Assembly (NCBI GenBank): GCA_958299035.1
Contig: CATQJL010000001.1
Coordinates: 47,928,461 to 47,992,460, forward strand
DNA: 64,000 bases
Origin: Cylicocyclus nassatus
Lineage: Eukaryota; Nematoda; Chromadorea; Rhabditida; Strongylidae
Reading direction: 5' to 3'
Shown: positions 31,201 through 42,711 of the stretch, piece by piece
How positions within the stretch are numbered: position 1 is the first letter of the stretch
How the letters are laid out: each line of letters begins with the position of its first letter
The notes under the pieces: model-generated
The model's input: only the letters and a program-made list of their open reading frames with translations
Databases searched by the model: none
What the model was told of the DNA's origin: nothing
Made by a program: the position numbers and the translations under genes

Positions 31201-31840
31201 ACAAGGAGAGGATACTTAGTCGAAAGCACCAATCCAGATGACACATATATCATCTTGAACCGCTTGAAACGCTATTCCAAATCTGCAGTTTCTAGCTGCG
31301 GAGCGGTTTTGTAGAGAGAGTTATGAGGGGTGTTTCCCCTGAGGTTGAGGCGCCCTCTACCAGGTGTCCCCCTACCTATGAGCAGTGTAGAGGAGTACCA
31401 ACTGGTGGCAACTGACCTAGTGGTGAGTGACGTGCTTGATAAAGAGAGTCAAGGTTTTAATCCCCCTCGCATGCTAAATTGAATTTTTTAAATGGCTTTA
31501 GAGCCCTAAAGCATGAAACTTTTGATGATATTGATACTAATCGAAGTTAGAAGTGTTAAAAAACCAAAGTATTATGAGTATTATAATCTTTACTGTAATC
31601 TTCTTTCAAGTTACTTACCATTAGGCAGTTGCCATCAGCTGATACTCCTCTACAGTGCTTACAGATAAGGGGAGACCGCTGGAGAGCGCCTAAACCCCAG
31701 AGAGGAACACCCTTCATAACTCCTTCTACAAAACCGCTCCGCAGCTAGAAACTGTAGATTTGGAATCAGCGTTTTAAGCGCTTCAAGATGATATATGTCT
31801 CACCTGGATTGGTGCTTTCGACTAAGTATCCTCTCCTTGT
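31201..31840. mobile_element. foldback repeat with a tRNA-like (pol III) loop segment
   Basis: Arms of ~215 bp mirror each other, from ACAAGGAGAGGATACTTAGT / ACTAAGTATCCTCTCCTTGT through AAAACCGCTCCGCAGCTAGA to GTGGCAACTGA/CAGTTGCCA. The loop carries an A-box-like ACTGACCTAGTGG (31411-31423) and a B-box-like AAGGTTTTAATCC (31451-31463), as in tRNA-derived SINEs. A related body is present at 36290-36420. Confidence 0.65.
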
Positions 31841-32052
31841 AAGGTACTAAACAACACTGACCGAGGATGGGGTAGGGGAAAGAACTCCGCTATGAGCCCG
31901 CCTTCGCTGGCAACTAGTTCTTTTGCAACGTTGTTGCATGTCTTTGCAGGACCAGTAGTCCGCAGAGGCGGCTCAAACTGGTGAAGTTCGCTCCCCTACC
32001 CACCGAAGATGTGACACTTCGATGACATTTTTGGGATCATGTAGACATGTAA

Positions 32053-32357
32053 CAGTGGTGTACCCAGGATTTCGGCTCGGGGGGGGGCGACAAAAAAAAT
32101 TTTTAATGAAAGTGCGTGGCGCACGCCACGCACCCAGAAAATTTTTTTGGTACGCTCCTCAAAATTTTCGCGGGCCTGCAAACCGCCCCCGAAAAAATTT
32201 TTTCATAATGCTAAATTGAATTTTCAAAAAGTTTTAAAAATTTTATTAACTACTTACAAGTATAAATAAGTCTCTTGCACATTTTTGTGACTTATTTAAG
32301 TAACTTTCAAAACGTTTCGCGATCCGTACTCGGCCCCCCCCCCCCGGTACACCTGAC
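32053..32357. mobile_element. ~0.3-kb element with GGTGTACC ends and G/C homopolymers
   Basis: GTGGTGTACCCAGGATTTCG with a G8-type run on the left mirrors a C13-type run with GGTACACCTGAC on the right. An internal GCGTGGCGCACGCCACGC palindrome lies at 32115-32130. No coding capacity. Confidence 0.6.
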
Positions 32358-32755
32358 ATGTATATATGCAGTATGAATATTGCAGCGAAGATGTATCATG
32401 TGTATAAATATGAGCACTAAAAGGGTGGCAGAGGTATCGCGTAGTTGATGGAGATCTCCTGGCTCGTTAGAAGAAAAACGGCTCCCTTTTCTCCACACAA
32501 TGAAGCAAGTAGGCATGCACTCAGCAGAAACAAAAGCGAGAATAAAAGGTCAACAAGCCCCAAAAAAGACGAGTTGTTTAATGGTCATAGTGAAGGACAG
32601 GTAATTTTTTTCTCACCATACATGACCGCAGCTCTTCATCCCAACTGCTGCAACTTCTACCTCTGCTGATTGTCTTTTGGAAGCAAACAAAATGTAGTGT
32701 TGTTGTTTGTATTGGATCTTTCCAAGATTATCTCAAGGAACTTTAAAGCAACAAT
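32358..32755. other. intergenic DNA, nothing recognised
   Basis: No recognisable gene or repeat end. Confidence 0.4.
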
Positions 32756-33070
32756 TTATTTCATTGCATTATAAACTGTTCTTATCACAAAACATACCCA
32801 GAACAATATCAATATTATAAATCCCGTACGATATAACTTGGCAAAAATTTTTGAAAACTCATGCTTTATGACTGCGATGTAGCAGCAAAAGAACCATGGA
32901 CTCAACGAAGCTGTTAAAAGCAGACTGTCTCGGTTCCGTGCTGGGTTTTTACTTGCACTGCTGCCTTCACGGATTACAACTACAACCATAAAAAGCAATA
33001 AAGCAAACACCGAACTACCCGTCAAAGCTAGATGTTTATCTGCAGAAGAGTAGCCATACAGTCTGTCCCA
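32756..33070 (-). CDS. 3' exon of an unrecognised membrane protein
   Basis: The open frame has three hydrophobic stretches: SVFALLLFMVVVVI, ASLSPWFFCCYIAVI and FIILILFWVCFVI. It ends AMK-stop, with AATAAA-like sequence overlapping the stop. No ATG fits at the left side. An in-frame TAG sits just upstream, and a CTTCTGCAG acceptor lies near 33041, so this is probably a last exon. It lies 1.2 kb downstream of the tetraspan gene on the same strand and could be a relative, but sequence similarity is not evident by eye. Confidence 0.5.
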   Translation of the reverse strand, partial: WDRLYGYSSADKHLALTGSSVFALLLFMVVVVIREGSSASKNPARNRDSLLLTASLSPWFFCCYIAVIKHEFSKIFAKLYRTGFIILILFWVCFVIRTVYNAMK

Positions 33071-33215
33071 ATCCGAATCAGCCAAACTATCCGTTAAGTG
33101 TACGAGTTGCGATAACGCAGCAAGAACATCTGCGATTAATTGTTGCTTACTTTTGCAACCCTAGTATGCGGTAAACGAAGAAGAGTTGCGTAGAGTATCC
33201 AGTACACACCCTGCC

Positions 33216-33652
33216 TTAACAATCGCGCATGCGGCAATTTTCTCCCTCCTCCTTAAACTTGGGCAGAATGGATAGAGGACTAAATGTCGCGAACAAGCTT
33301 TCAGCTCCGAGACAGCTGGTACGAGGCGCAGCTGCTATCCGTGGAGTTGCGTGTTTGTTGCAGATGTCTGCGCGACCTGCGTTTTCTGCGACATAAAGTC
33401 CTCCATCCGGCCAAAAGACGTCACAAACTCTGCTTCGAGCGACGGCGGTCCCGTATAGAATGCCATCACCGCGCTGCGGCCGTGCGAGTCGCCCTACCCA
33501 GTGAAATGTCATTGAGTGAGATCGCATATAGTCAAGCCATGCCGCTACGAGCGCGTACTTTTGCGCTATTCCAGGGTTTCGTTTTGGCCCGATTGGGACA
33601 GATCGTAACGAGGAAACCAAAGCTTGTGCAGTGCCATAAACATGCAACGTAA
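33216..33652. other. GC-rich block open on both strands, unassigned
   Basis: A minus-strand frame of 143 codons and an overlapping plus-strand frame of 122 codons occupy the same locally GC-rich DNA. Neither has a recognisable motif, signal peptide or splice context. One may be a decayed exon or mobile-element fragment; two open frames in one block can also result simply from GC content. Confidence 0.3.
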
Positions 33653-34242
33653 TAGGACCTTGGTTCCCGATGATTTAAGCGCTACGACTAACATTAAGAT
33701 GTATGCTGGAGTCAAGCTAAAAAACCTCCCGAAAAGATTAGCAGCAAGCTTTCTTGAAGAGACGTTTCCACAAATATAGAAGCTAGAAGCCAGGACAAGG
33801 AAAACATTTCCACATCAAATGCAGTGGCGCTTATAGTTCAAAAGTCATTGAACACTATCGATGTTCATCAAAACCCGCGGTCCGCATCTTGCTCTAGAGT
33901 AACTAAGTCTTGTACATAAGGGCACCGTTCGATGCAGCTTGGCGAGCCGTATCTTCTGCTTTATAGAAGTTTTTTGAATGCGATAGCTTTTCAGTTTTTC
34001 TTAATTGCAGTCTGATTAGTCAGTGACAGTGAGTGACTTAGAAGAGCGTCTCGCCGAGCTGAGTCGAAGTGCTCTTGGATTCAAAAACATTTACTCCGAA
34101 TCAAGATCTCATGATGCGAGGCGGATTTCGTTGAACCCCGGTGGATTTTGGTGGCTTTTTTGACAAGTTATGAGCGGTATTATACTTATGCGCCGTGAAA
34201 ATTACTCAATCAGTTTTCATAGTTCTATACAAAACTCCAACA

Positions 34243-35321
34243 TTAGAAGTGATTTTCAAGTGCTTCTATCTCTATGTCATCAGTGGCTCTACCCCATTCG
34301 CTGATGAAAAGATTGGAAACATTGTTGGAAGTGCATAATCGACACCAGAAAAGACAGAATGACCATGCGATTATCACAAACATATTATTGACCTGAAAGA
34401 ATATTCGGTTGAGGCAATTTCTTTACAGCAATTTTCACTGACCATGACGTAACCGCGAAGAAAATCTGCTGCGCTGCCTGTGACCGTTAAAACGAAGGAT
34501 GCAGATACGATGAGAACTAGACCGGTAATATCCAATCCCATTTCCTGAGAAGAATTAATTTATAATATTAACTTGTTGGTATGTATTTTTAACTTTCATA
34601 ACTAAAGTATTTCTTCCTTTTTATTTCAGCACTGTGTAGTCTTCAAATTTTCGCCACAATCAACAAATTAGAGCTGTATGTATAGGCAGTAATAGATGTA
34701 ATGAAACACCGCTAAGTGGGGAGGCCTTCATGCGAAGACTTTTTTCAAAAAGAAAAGCAAAGAGCTCTTTTGTAAGGTATTCCAATGTATGCAGTGTATA
34801 GTGAAGGTCATGTGGTAGGAGGATGCATCTAGCTTGAACACTTATTGACACCGAATGGCCTCTGTCGTGAATCCTAACTGAAAACAACCATTTGTATTGC
34901 CGGAATATCGAAGCTCACCACATTTCGCCAATAGAATTTCTGCACCATGAACCAGAGAGAAATCAGAGCTGCGGCACAACTCAAAAGGTGGAATATTGGA
35001 ACGACGAAAAGTGCTAGACCAATGTCGGCTGGATGAGATCGCCATTGCCAAGCACATACAGTGAATACGCTCAATATCTGGAAAGTTCTCACTTAATCAT
35101 TAAGGTGGATTTATGGTCAACCAACCAAGATATGTGTCTTTGCCACAGTCAGCACAGAAAATGGATAACTGAGAAGATATTTCAACGGATCGCTACCGGA
35201 AGACATTCCATCCTAGAAAAAAATATTTTCTGCTATTTTTAACTCTTGTACATGTGGTTAAAATGACGAGCAATGCGACGAGAAGGGAGATCAGTGACAG
35301 TAAAGATGCCAAATTGGCCAT
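34243..35321 (-). CDS. four-transmembrane (tetraspan, MARVEL-like topology) protein, four exons
   Basis: Exons 35321-35244, 35077-34919, 34544-34443 and 34392-34243 join in phase 0 to 162 codons plus TAA. Introns are 166, 374 and 50 nt and have consensus acceptors (TTTCCAG, TTCTCAG, CTTTCAG) and GT donors (GTTAAA, GTGAGC, GTCAGT). Each exon carries about one membrane segment: LASLLSLISLLVALLVIL, then GLALFVVPIFHLLSCAAA, TGLVLIVSASFVLTV and MFVIIAWSFCLFW. The acidic tail RATDDIEIEALENHF follows the last segment and should face the cytosol, as should the N-terminus. The start ATG at 35321 comes 11 nt after a TTTCTGCAG, a good site for spliced-leader trans-splicing. Size and topology fit MARVEL-type or other small tetraspan proteins; the exact family was not recognised. 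Confidence 0.75.
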
Positions 35322-36125
35322 AGCTTTTAACACTGCAGAAACTGAGCATTTGATGTTATATCCTACAATCAAAAATGACATATCATAGCTTTATTAAATC
35401 CATAGACATGGACCTTCAGGTTTTCTACTTCTATATTAAGACGGTAGTGTTCGGAGAAAAATTGTTTATCAAGGAAAAACAAGTCAATTTTACAACATGA
35501 GACAAATTTGCAAAAAAGTTAGTTTTCATACTAATGGAACAATGAATGTGGAAGTTTTAGATAAGTCAGATCATTTACTTTCTTTCGGTTTAAGGATAAA
35601 CACCATCGCTGACAGATTTTCCAACGATTTGAAGGAAGTCCGACGTGTCTGTACTCTGTTGTAGGAAATCTGTAACTGGGATCAAATCATTTACGTCTAC
35701 TATTATAGTCTATTAATTAATAGTCTACTCTTTCTTCTGCTGAAATGTTGAACTGGTAAAATGTAATATAGTGGTCCCAGAATGTTCTCACTTTTCCAAC
35801 AGAGCATCGATCTGATACAGCAGTAATCAATGAGTAAAAGGTAAGTTTGCAAAGTACAATCTCTGCATTACAAACGCCGCTTTTCAGTCCTTTACCTATC
35901 CACTTCAGCTAAGCTTATTACCTTTCAAATCTTGACAATTCAATATTTATTAAGTTGTCCCATAAGTCTTTTCATATTTGAATTTTCACCAGCATAAGTC
36001 AGTTCTTCTTACAAAGGAGGATTAGCTGGTGACCGTGGACTTTTAAACTTGATACCTGTATATATAGAATGCTCGTCTTGGAACGCTGATCTCGAAACTG
36101 TTTTCCTTATCTACGGAACGTTTTT
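35322..36125. other. upstream region of the tetraspan gene; possible decayed repeat end
   Basis: No further exon was recognised. TTAAGTTGTCCCATAAGTC at about 35951 resembles the end of the TTAGGTTG elements, but no matching right end was seen. Confidence 0.35.
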
Positions 36126-36602
36126 CTAAAAAAGAGATAGTGGTTGTGAAGGCAAACTCAAAAAACACTGACAAAACACTACACTGGCAGGAAACAAACC
36201 GGCGTCCATTATGCAATAACCAACAGCGCTAACCGCAAGACATTCAACACCTCCAGCACCTGGCGACATGATTCGAGGGCATGCGATTAAATACGGTTTT
36301 TCAAGCAATCGTTCTGCAGATAACGAATACGGTTTTGAGATCAGCGTTTCAAGGCGAATGTCATTACATATGTCACATATCGAAAGGTTAGTCACCAAGT
36401 ATCCTTTCCCCATTAGATTCCTGACGGGATGCGGGTCCATTTGACAGATTAAAGCAAGACAGAATGGCTTCAAATGTATGCACCAGTGTTGATCCGCAGT
36501 AAGTTCCATGCCAAAATAAAAAACAATTCCGAATTTCTCAAAACGAAGATAATCGTATCTCAGTTTGAAACAATTCTGCAGATTTCCTACTCGCTTAGGC
36601 AT
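36126..36602 (-). mobile_element. tRNA-derived SINE-like repeat
   Basis: On the minus strand CTTGCGGTTAGCGCT (36225-36240) fits an A box and GGTTTGTTTC (36191-36200) a B box, with tRNA-like spacing. The following part (36297-36420) shares GATCAGCGTTTCAAG and AAGTATCCTTTCC with the arms of the 31.2-kb element. The 158-codon open frame over this region is likely fortuitous. Confidence 0.5.
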
Positions 36603-36629
36603 ATAGTCCCCACACCAGGTATGTACACC

Positions 36630-36822
36630 ATTTGATTCAACTGGCTTGCCTTCGGGAAGGCGGGGCTTCGTGAGCTAATTGAAGCTATGATCAGATGATG
36701 GCAATGATCAGAGAGCACTCGCGCGAGAGAGATGCAGGTGCGTCGCGGGCGCGAGCGGCCGTAATTAGGTCATAAAAACCCCGCCTTCTTGAAGCCAAGC
36801 CAGTTGAGTCAAAGGTTACATA
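36630..36822. repeat. inverted-repeat element shared with 25809-25967
   Basis: TTTGATTCAACTGGCTTG and GAAGGCGGGGCTTC on the left mirror CCCCGCCTTCTTGAAGCC and CCAGTTGAGTCAAAGG on the right. The centre shares AATGATCAGAGAGCAC and CGCGAGAGAGA with the 25.9-kb copy. Confidence 0.7.
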
Positions 36823-37178
36823 CACTTGCTGCATTATTCTGAAATCTAGAAATAAAGAGAAAATAGCGCGATAAATCTTCAAACTTTGCTTGTAAAGGGT
36901 CTGTGCTCATCGTAAATAAGTGATTATATAGCTTACTGTTTGCTCTTGCATTACGCACTAACTTAATACTTTTAGTAAACACTACACTGCATAAATTTTT
37001 GACAATCAACTCTCTAATTCCTTCGAAGACTTGATTTTTTCTCTTAATGCAATGGCATTTGATGATTATCAACAAACGTCGCGCTTCATTCGCTTAGATG
37101 AATTAGGTAAGCCTAATCATGGAATCCGATAAACCATGGGTCACTTCAGCAAACACCCGGAAAATTTCGCAGGTACTA

Positions 37179-38128
37179 TTAGGTTGTCCGGAAATTAATG
37201 CCCGTTTTAAATTCCAACCGCGCTAAGTCATATACTTCTCATCTCTAAATGGGTTGCAAAGTACCATTCGATAGAGCAAAGCAAGCTCTACAAGATGGCT
37301 ATCTTGTTTTTGCAACAGCTTTGATCCATCTCGAGTTTCGAGCCAAAAACTAAAAAGACTCAGCAGCCCGAAAAATCGAAAAAAATCGTAACTCAATTCA
37401 TAAAAATCCTACAAAAATTCTAATTTGCTTGCGTAAACACTATCCACATAAGACATCAATATATGCCGTTGCCGTATTTTTTTCTCTGTTAGAAACCAAG
37501 GAAACGGAAATTTTCGTGCATTTGCCAAAGTGATGCTGTGCCGTCCCCGCATAGGTAGTTGTATACCACAAGTCTGTAGAAGTACAGACTCAAATTTCCA
37601 GCTCTCTACAAGCTTTAGTTCTCAAGAAATACCGAATATAGCTTTCCTTACTTAAGTGGTCCAAGCTAAAATTCAAATTTCTCGAGAACTAAAGCTTGTA
37701 GAGAGCTGAATATTTAAGTCTGTACTTTTTCAGGCTTGTGGTATACAACTACCTATGTGGGGACGGCACAGCATCACTTTGGCAAATGCACGAAAATTTC
37801 CGTTTTCTTGGTTTCTAACAGAGAAAAAAATACGGCAACGGCGTATATTGATGTCTTATGTGGATAGAGTTTACGCGAGCAAATTAGAATTTTTGTAGAA
37901 TTTTTATGAACTGAGTTACGATTTTTTTCAATTTTTCGGGCTGCTGAGTCTTTTTAGTTTTTGGCTCGAAACTCGAGATGGATCAAAGCTGTTGCAAAAA
38001 CAAGATGGCCATCTTGTAGAGCTTGCTTTGCTCTATCGAACAGTACCTTGCAACCTATTCAAAAATGAGAAATGTATGACTTATGGCGGTTGGAAATCAA
38101 AACGGGCATTAATTTCCGGACAACCTAA
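37179..38128. mobile_element. 950-bp near-perfect foldback, TTAGGTTGTCCGGAAATTAA ends in TA
   Basis: Both ends read TTAGGTTGTCCGGAAATTAA inward and both are flanked by TA (37177-37178, 38129-38130). The two halves are almost exact reverse complements up to the centre near 37650, including AAATGCACGAAAATTTCCGT in inverse. Ends and target fit the mariner group. There is no transposase. Confidence 0.85.
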
Positions 38129-39999
38129 TAATTTTTTAAGATCGCGAATCTCTAATTGAAGACCATAATGTGAAGTTTTTGGTAGCTTTGGCAGCAGTGC
38201 AACCCTGTGAGAATACGTGCTTGATGAGAAGAACGGAAAACCTTTTGGAATGGCCTAATATATCACAGGAAGAATGGATGCCTCAATGAAATAATGATTT
38301 CTGTCATGCGCAGCGAGAACTCACATCATTTAGAAGTAAGGCCCCTAAACGAAGGTCTCGCCACATTGAACCTTCATCACTGAAAATGGAACTTGTTACT
38401 GACAGCATGTTGTATTTTGTGAATTATACGAACGAGGTATGCTTTGGGGAGAAATGGATGGGACTTTATCGCGCTTCCAATTTTACAAATCTAAATTTGA
38501 GTATGATGCACAATGATAGGAGGCAATGCACCAATGTCAACGAGTTCATACATATACAATGACCTAACAACAGGAGTCAGTTTTCCTACTACTTCGCCAT
38601 TCTATGTTCGCTCAGAGAAACGGAAAGCCTCAGGTTAAACATCGAACTCCCAACAAAGCCGGAAGCACTAATGTAGCTTAAGAGGTCTTCATAGCTCACA
38701 ATTTGTGAAAGCTTTCCGTTTTTTCGATCTATCAACGAAAACACATGGGATATAGAGAGCAAACAAGAGCTATTCGACGCGGTTTTTCTTCCTCTTTCCA
38801 GCAGTCATGTCTTGAGACCATTTGCTATTGTGGTGGCTAAGATAATTGCAGTTTTTAACATATGGCTTTTACTCATGGCCCTACTTTGGCAATTCTAAAG
38901 ATTCTCAGCTTTGAACTTCTAAAGCTTTGCTTAGCAGCTGAGTAGAGCAAACAAAGTGCAAAGGTACGAATTTTTTTGACATCTCCAGCAGGCTTTCCAA
39001 AAATACCAATTTTTTTTCTGATGTCAACAAATTCCATGTTTGCTTCATTCAAACCACATAGAACATCAACCAACAAGCAACTCGGGCATTGTTCAATCCA
39101 GCCCTTCTTCCTTTTTGATAGATGTTCTACTTTACCGATTTGTACAGCACTGAGAAGTGTGAATTTTATATTGTTCCCGAAATTTCAAAATTCGATATCT
39201 CAAAGCGAAGAAAGGTCATTTCCTTTGTGAAATTAATGTTGAAGGACTATCGACTTTTAGAACATTTACAGTCCAATGAATTCTCAATGTTTCATGCGTT
39301 TATGTATCATACGACTTTGCAGAAGTGATGACTTCTGGAAAGATGATCTTGAAAAGTACTGAAAAAACGCTGGTCGGGGATGCCAAAAAATCTGTTGCAT
39401 TGCACTTTGTTTACTCTATACATCTGTTATCACAGCTCTTCCGGAACTTGGACAGAAATTTTGAAAAGCTGTAAACTTGAATGTGGCAAAACCATAGACT
39501 CGAAATTCTGGCGATTCTGGTGATCACGAAAACAAATGCTGTGAAAAGAGGACTATTGCAAAGAGGGTGAAAAAATTGCGTCCGATAGTTCCTGAAATTT
39601 TTGCCAACTTTTATTCCAGTGTTTTTATGACAGGTTGAAAAACGGAGAGAAATTTAGAACGACAATATTTCGCTGAAGCGGCTACCCTTATTATTAGAAT
39701 CACTATTTGTATGTAATCAATCATAATATCAGCTTTCAGAAAGTCCGTATCCAAATTTCTGTTATCAATGCTTCCTCGGCTACAGAAGAACTAACAATAA
39801 ATTTATGATGCACTTTCTACAGAACGGTCATTTATAAATTCTTCAACTTGTAGTATTTGCTCTGTTAATTTTGACATTGCACAAAGAGGATAAAACACGA
39901 GTTTTACTATTAAGTTCTCTCAAAAGTAAATCCTTCTCAAAATAATTCAAGCAGTTTTCGATTTCCTGTAGAAGTTAAGAAATTTATTTAAATTTTAGG
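38129..39999. other. decayed repeats, no gene recognised
   Basis: The block at 38980-39110 (CATGTTTGCTTCATTCAAACC region) is similar to the centre of the 20.4-kb element. 39500-39700 shares GATCACGAAAACAAATGCT with 56580, an inverted form of which is the element end at 61760. These look like old copies of TTAGGTTG-type elements. Confidence 0.4.
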
Positions 40000-40007
40000 A
40001 AATTATA

Positions 40008-40580
40008 CGATAGAGCAGATCAAGCTCTACAAAATGACCGTCAAGGGTCTGCCTAAGTCCCATTATATGTAAACTTTGAAGCCAAAATTGAAAAAATTTT
40101 GTGACCTGAGAATTGGATTTTTGAGAGGAAGACCCTAAGGACCTTCAGCTTGTTCATTATACAGTAGGCACATAGTAGTACTCAAATCTTTTACTGAATC
40201 TTTTTCGCGCGTAGAAAGCGACAAAAAAAGATGGCCCAAAAATGACAAACTCCGCCCCCAGCCCCTTCCACATATGTCATTGTATGTGTACTACAAGCCT
40301 TACTAAGTAGTTTACTAGCTAAGTGGCTGTGGTTTACTATATAAAGACCAAGTTGGAAGTCCGTGCAGATTTTCTGGAAGGAGATCCGATTTTTGAATTA
40401 GGTGAAAAATTTTGGTTTTTGGCTCCAAATTTTGCCTCGAATACGAATTAGGTGGATCTTGGTAGTCCTTTTGCAGAGCTTGCTCCGCTTTATCGAATGG
40501 TACCTTCAGTCTGTTAGATAAACAAAAACAGCTCAATTTATTTGAAAATGGAGTCTACATCTGAGACAACTAAAAGGAAA
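40008..40580. repeat. decayed foldback related to the 47.3-kb element
   Basis: GATAGAGCAGATCAAGCTCT at the left and CTTGCTCCGCTTTATCGAAT at the right are inverse. The centre shares AAACTCCGCCCCCAGCCCCT with the inverse of the 47.8-kb element. The terminal TTAGGTTG is lost. Confidence 0.6.
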
Positions 40581-41869
40581 ATGTTGGGAGCTACCATTCA
40601 TAGATTATCAAATCAGCTGCAAATTCCTGGATAACCTGCGTCGACAACTTCTTTTTATCTCAAAACAAACAGAGTAACCTCGCAGCCGAGTTAGATCAGC
40701 AGAAAACTTGTTCCTCTAGTGAGAACTGGCTCGATAATTTGTCTAAATGTTCAACAACCCTCAATAGCATTTACAAAATTTTCCACCAAATTATTAAAAT
40801 CAGTTTGCATAGGAAATCTTATTGGAGCGGAGCGGCTAGATGTAACACTGACTAAAACCTGTGAAATTTAACGAAGAAAATGAATGCTCATTTTGCAAGA
40901 ATTATTGCATGCGGACAGAATAGATAGAATGCGGACAGAATTTTACTGAAAGATCGCAGCACATTTTTAAGCACTTCTGCTAGGAAATTTTCTAAAATGT
41001 TTCAGTCCATTACACAAGTGTTAACAGGATAGTATTGGTATGGAAGGCTTTCTAGTAAATTCTAGTATATGAGAAGTTGTTCAATTTTTAAACAAATTCA
41101 CAATTGATTAAGACGATTGTGAATGAAAGATGCACTGATTACAAGTTACTCCATAAATTTCAATGATTACCAGGCGACTGAGTAAGAAGCGAGGAACAAC
41201 AATGATGGGGAAAAGAAAATTCGAGAAGAAAAGTAAGTGAGAATTGACAAAGGAAGAGAAGAAAGTGGCTAGATTGTCTGTATCACCAACGATAGCACTC
41301 TGAGTGATACCTTTGATGTTCCAACGAAGGCTGAATCATAACGAAACTTCACAATAAAATGTAGGTGACGACGCAAAGGAGGCATAGTAGCTTGAACCGC
41401 GTTTTCGGTTGTGAATCAACAAACACAATGCGGCGGAATATCTAAGCCAGGAAGATACGATTCTTCTACCCCACAATGAGCACAAAATAATTAATGATTC
41501 AGGGTCCGATGCGCATAGATCATAAACTATGCACACAAAGCTCGAAGTTGCGAATGAAAGCGTGTATACGTAGAACATTCCATTTGCATTCCATGTACTA
41601 AAGGGAAGCTTTATTTGCACAACTTTTACCTATGTAGCAAAACTGTGGGACCGTTTATAAAAGCTATCGAATCATCTATTGATTCTAATGAGTAAATGAA
41701 CTATTTTCCAATTAGCATTACAATGAAGCTTCTCACTCATGAGAAAAACGCTTGGCAATAGATTTCTATATAGTGTATTTATTGCGACATATTCGTCGGA
41801 TTATTGTAACTTCTCAAAAGTAATTTCTATGACGAGTACATTACCCTGCACACAGTTTTATTAAGAATA
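40581..41869. other. intergenic DNA, one unassigned hydrophobic frame
   Basis: A 94-codon minus-strand frame at 41336-41620 has GMFYVYTLSFATSSFVCIVY but no splice or start support. Otherwise nothing was recognised. Confidence 0.35.
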
Positions 41870-42711
41870 TTAGGTTGGCTCGAAAGTTCTTGCGTATTTC
41901 AAACAAAAAATAACTTTTTAACACCTAAACCTAAATTCACCTTGTTCTCTAAAAATATTAAAAGGCTTGCGCTCCATGATGGACATTCAAGCGCAAGACT
42001 CCATGAGCTAGACATCAAGAACGGAGCTCTCAAATATGGGGCTTCAGATCTTGCGATTTTGAGTTTGGTGCCAGAAAATCGCAGTGCCGCTAGCTAGCCG
42101 AAAAAAGTCTGCAAAAATTACTTACACAGCAGAAGTCCATATGTTACTTTGGAAGGCTTTGATCTTGTACGGTGAAGCAAAAACAAAAAAATCGTGAATA
42201 TGTCATTTTGCGGAAAGATCCCCTCATTACCGCAGTTTTTCGATGAATACACTTTATTACACTCTAAAAAACGTCGCAAGGTTCTAAATAGGCACTATGT
42301 CATTTTTCTGGTTGCAAACTGTTTTTGTGGAAAACTTACAGCGATAAGGGGATTTATCCTGTAAGGTGACGAATTCCACAATTTTTTTGTTTTCGCATTT
42401 CCATGCGAGATTAAAGCCTGCTAAACTAACGTATAGATTTCGGCTGTGTAAGTAATTTCTACAGATTTTTTTCGGCTAGCTAGCAGTCCTCTGCGATTTT
42501 CTAGCACCAACCTCAAAATTGCAAAATTTGGAACCCCATATTTGAGAGTCACGTTCTTGGGGGCTTTCTTAAGGAATCTTGCGCTTAAATATCCGTCATG
42601 GAACGCAAGCCTTCTAATATTTTCAGAGAACAAGACTGTGAATTTAGGAGTAGGTATTGAAATGTTATTGAATTTTGTTTATATTACGCAAGAATTTTCG
42701 AGCCAACCTAA
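41870..42711. mobile_element. 842-bp foldback, TTAGGTTGGCTCGAAAGTTC ends in TA
   Basis: TTAGGTTGGCTCGAAAGTTC on the left mirrors GAATTTTCGAGCCAACCTAA on the right, with TA on both sides (41868-41869, 42712-42713). The arms of over 300 bp include the GGCTAGCTAGC and GATTTTCTGGCACCAA-type blocks in inverse. The end sequence AAGTTCTTGCG also begins the mariner-like remnant at 59.09 kb. Confidence 0.85.

Noticed and set aside
31411..31475. A tRNA gene
   Set aside because: A- and B-box-like sequences are present, but no acceptor stem or anticodon arm pairs properly, so it is only tRNA-like.
36126..36602. 158-codon minus-strand frame
   Set aside because: It covers a tRNA-like promoter region and a repeat body shared with 31.2-31.8 kb; no protein motif is present.
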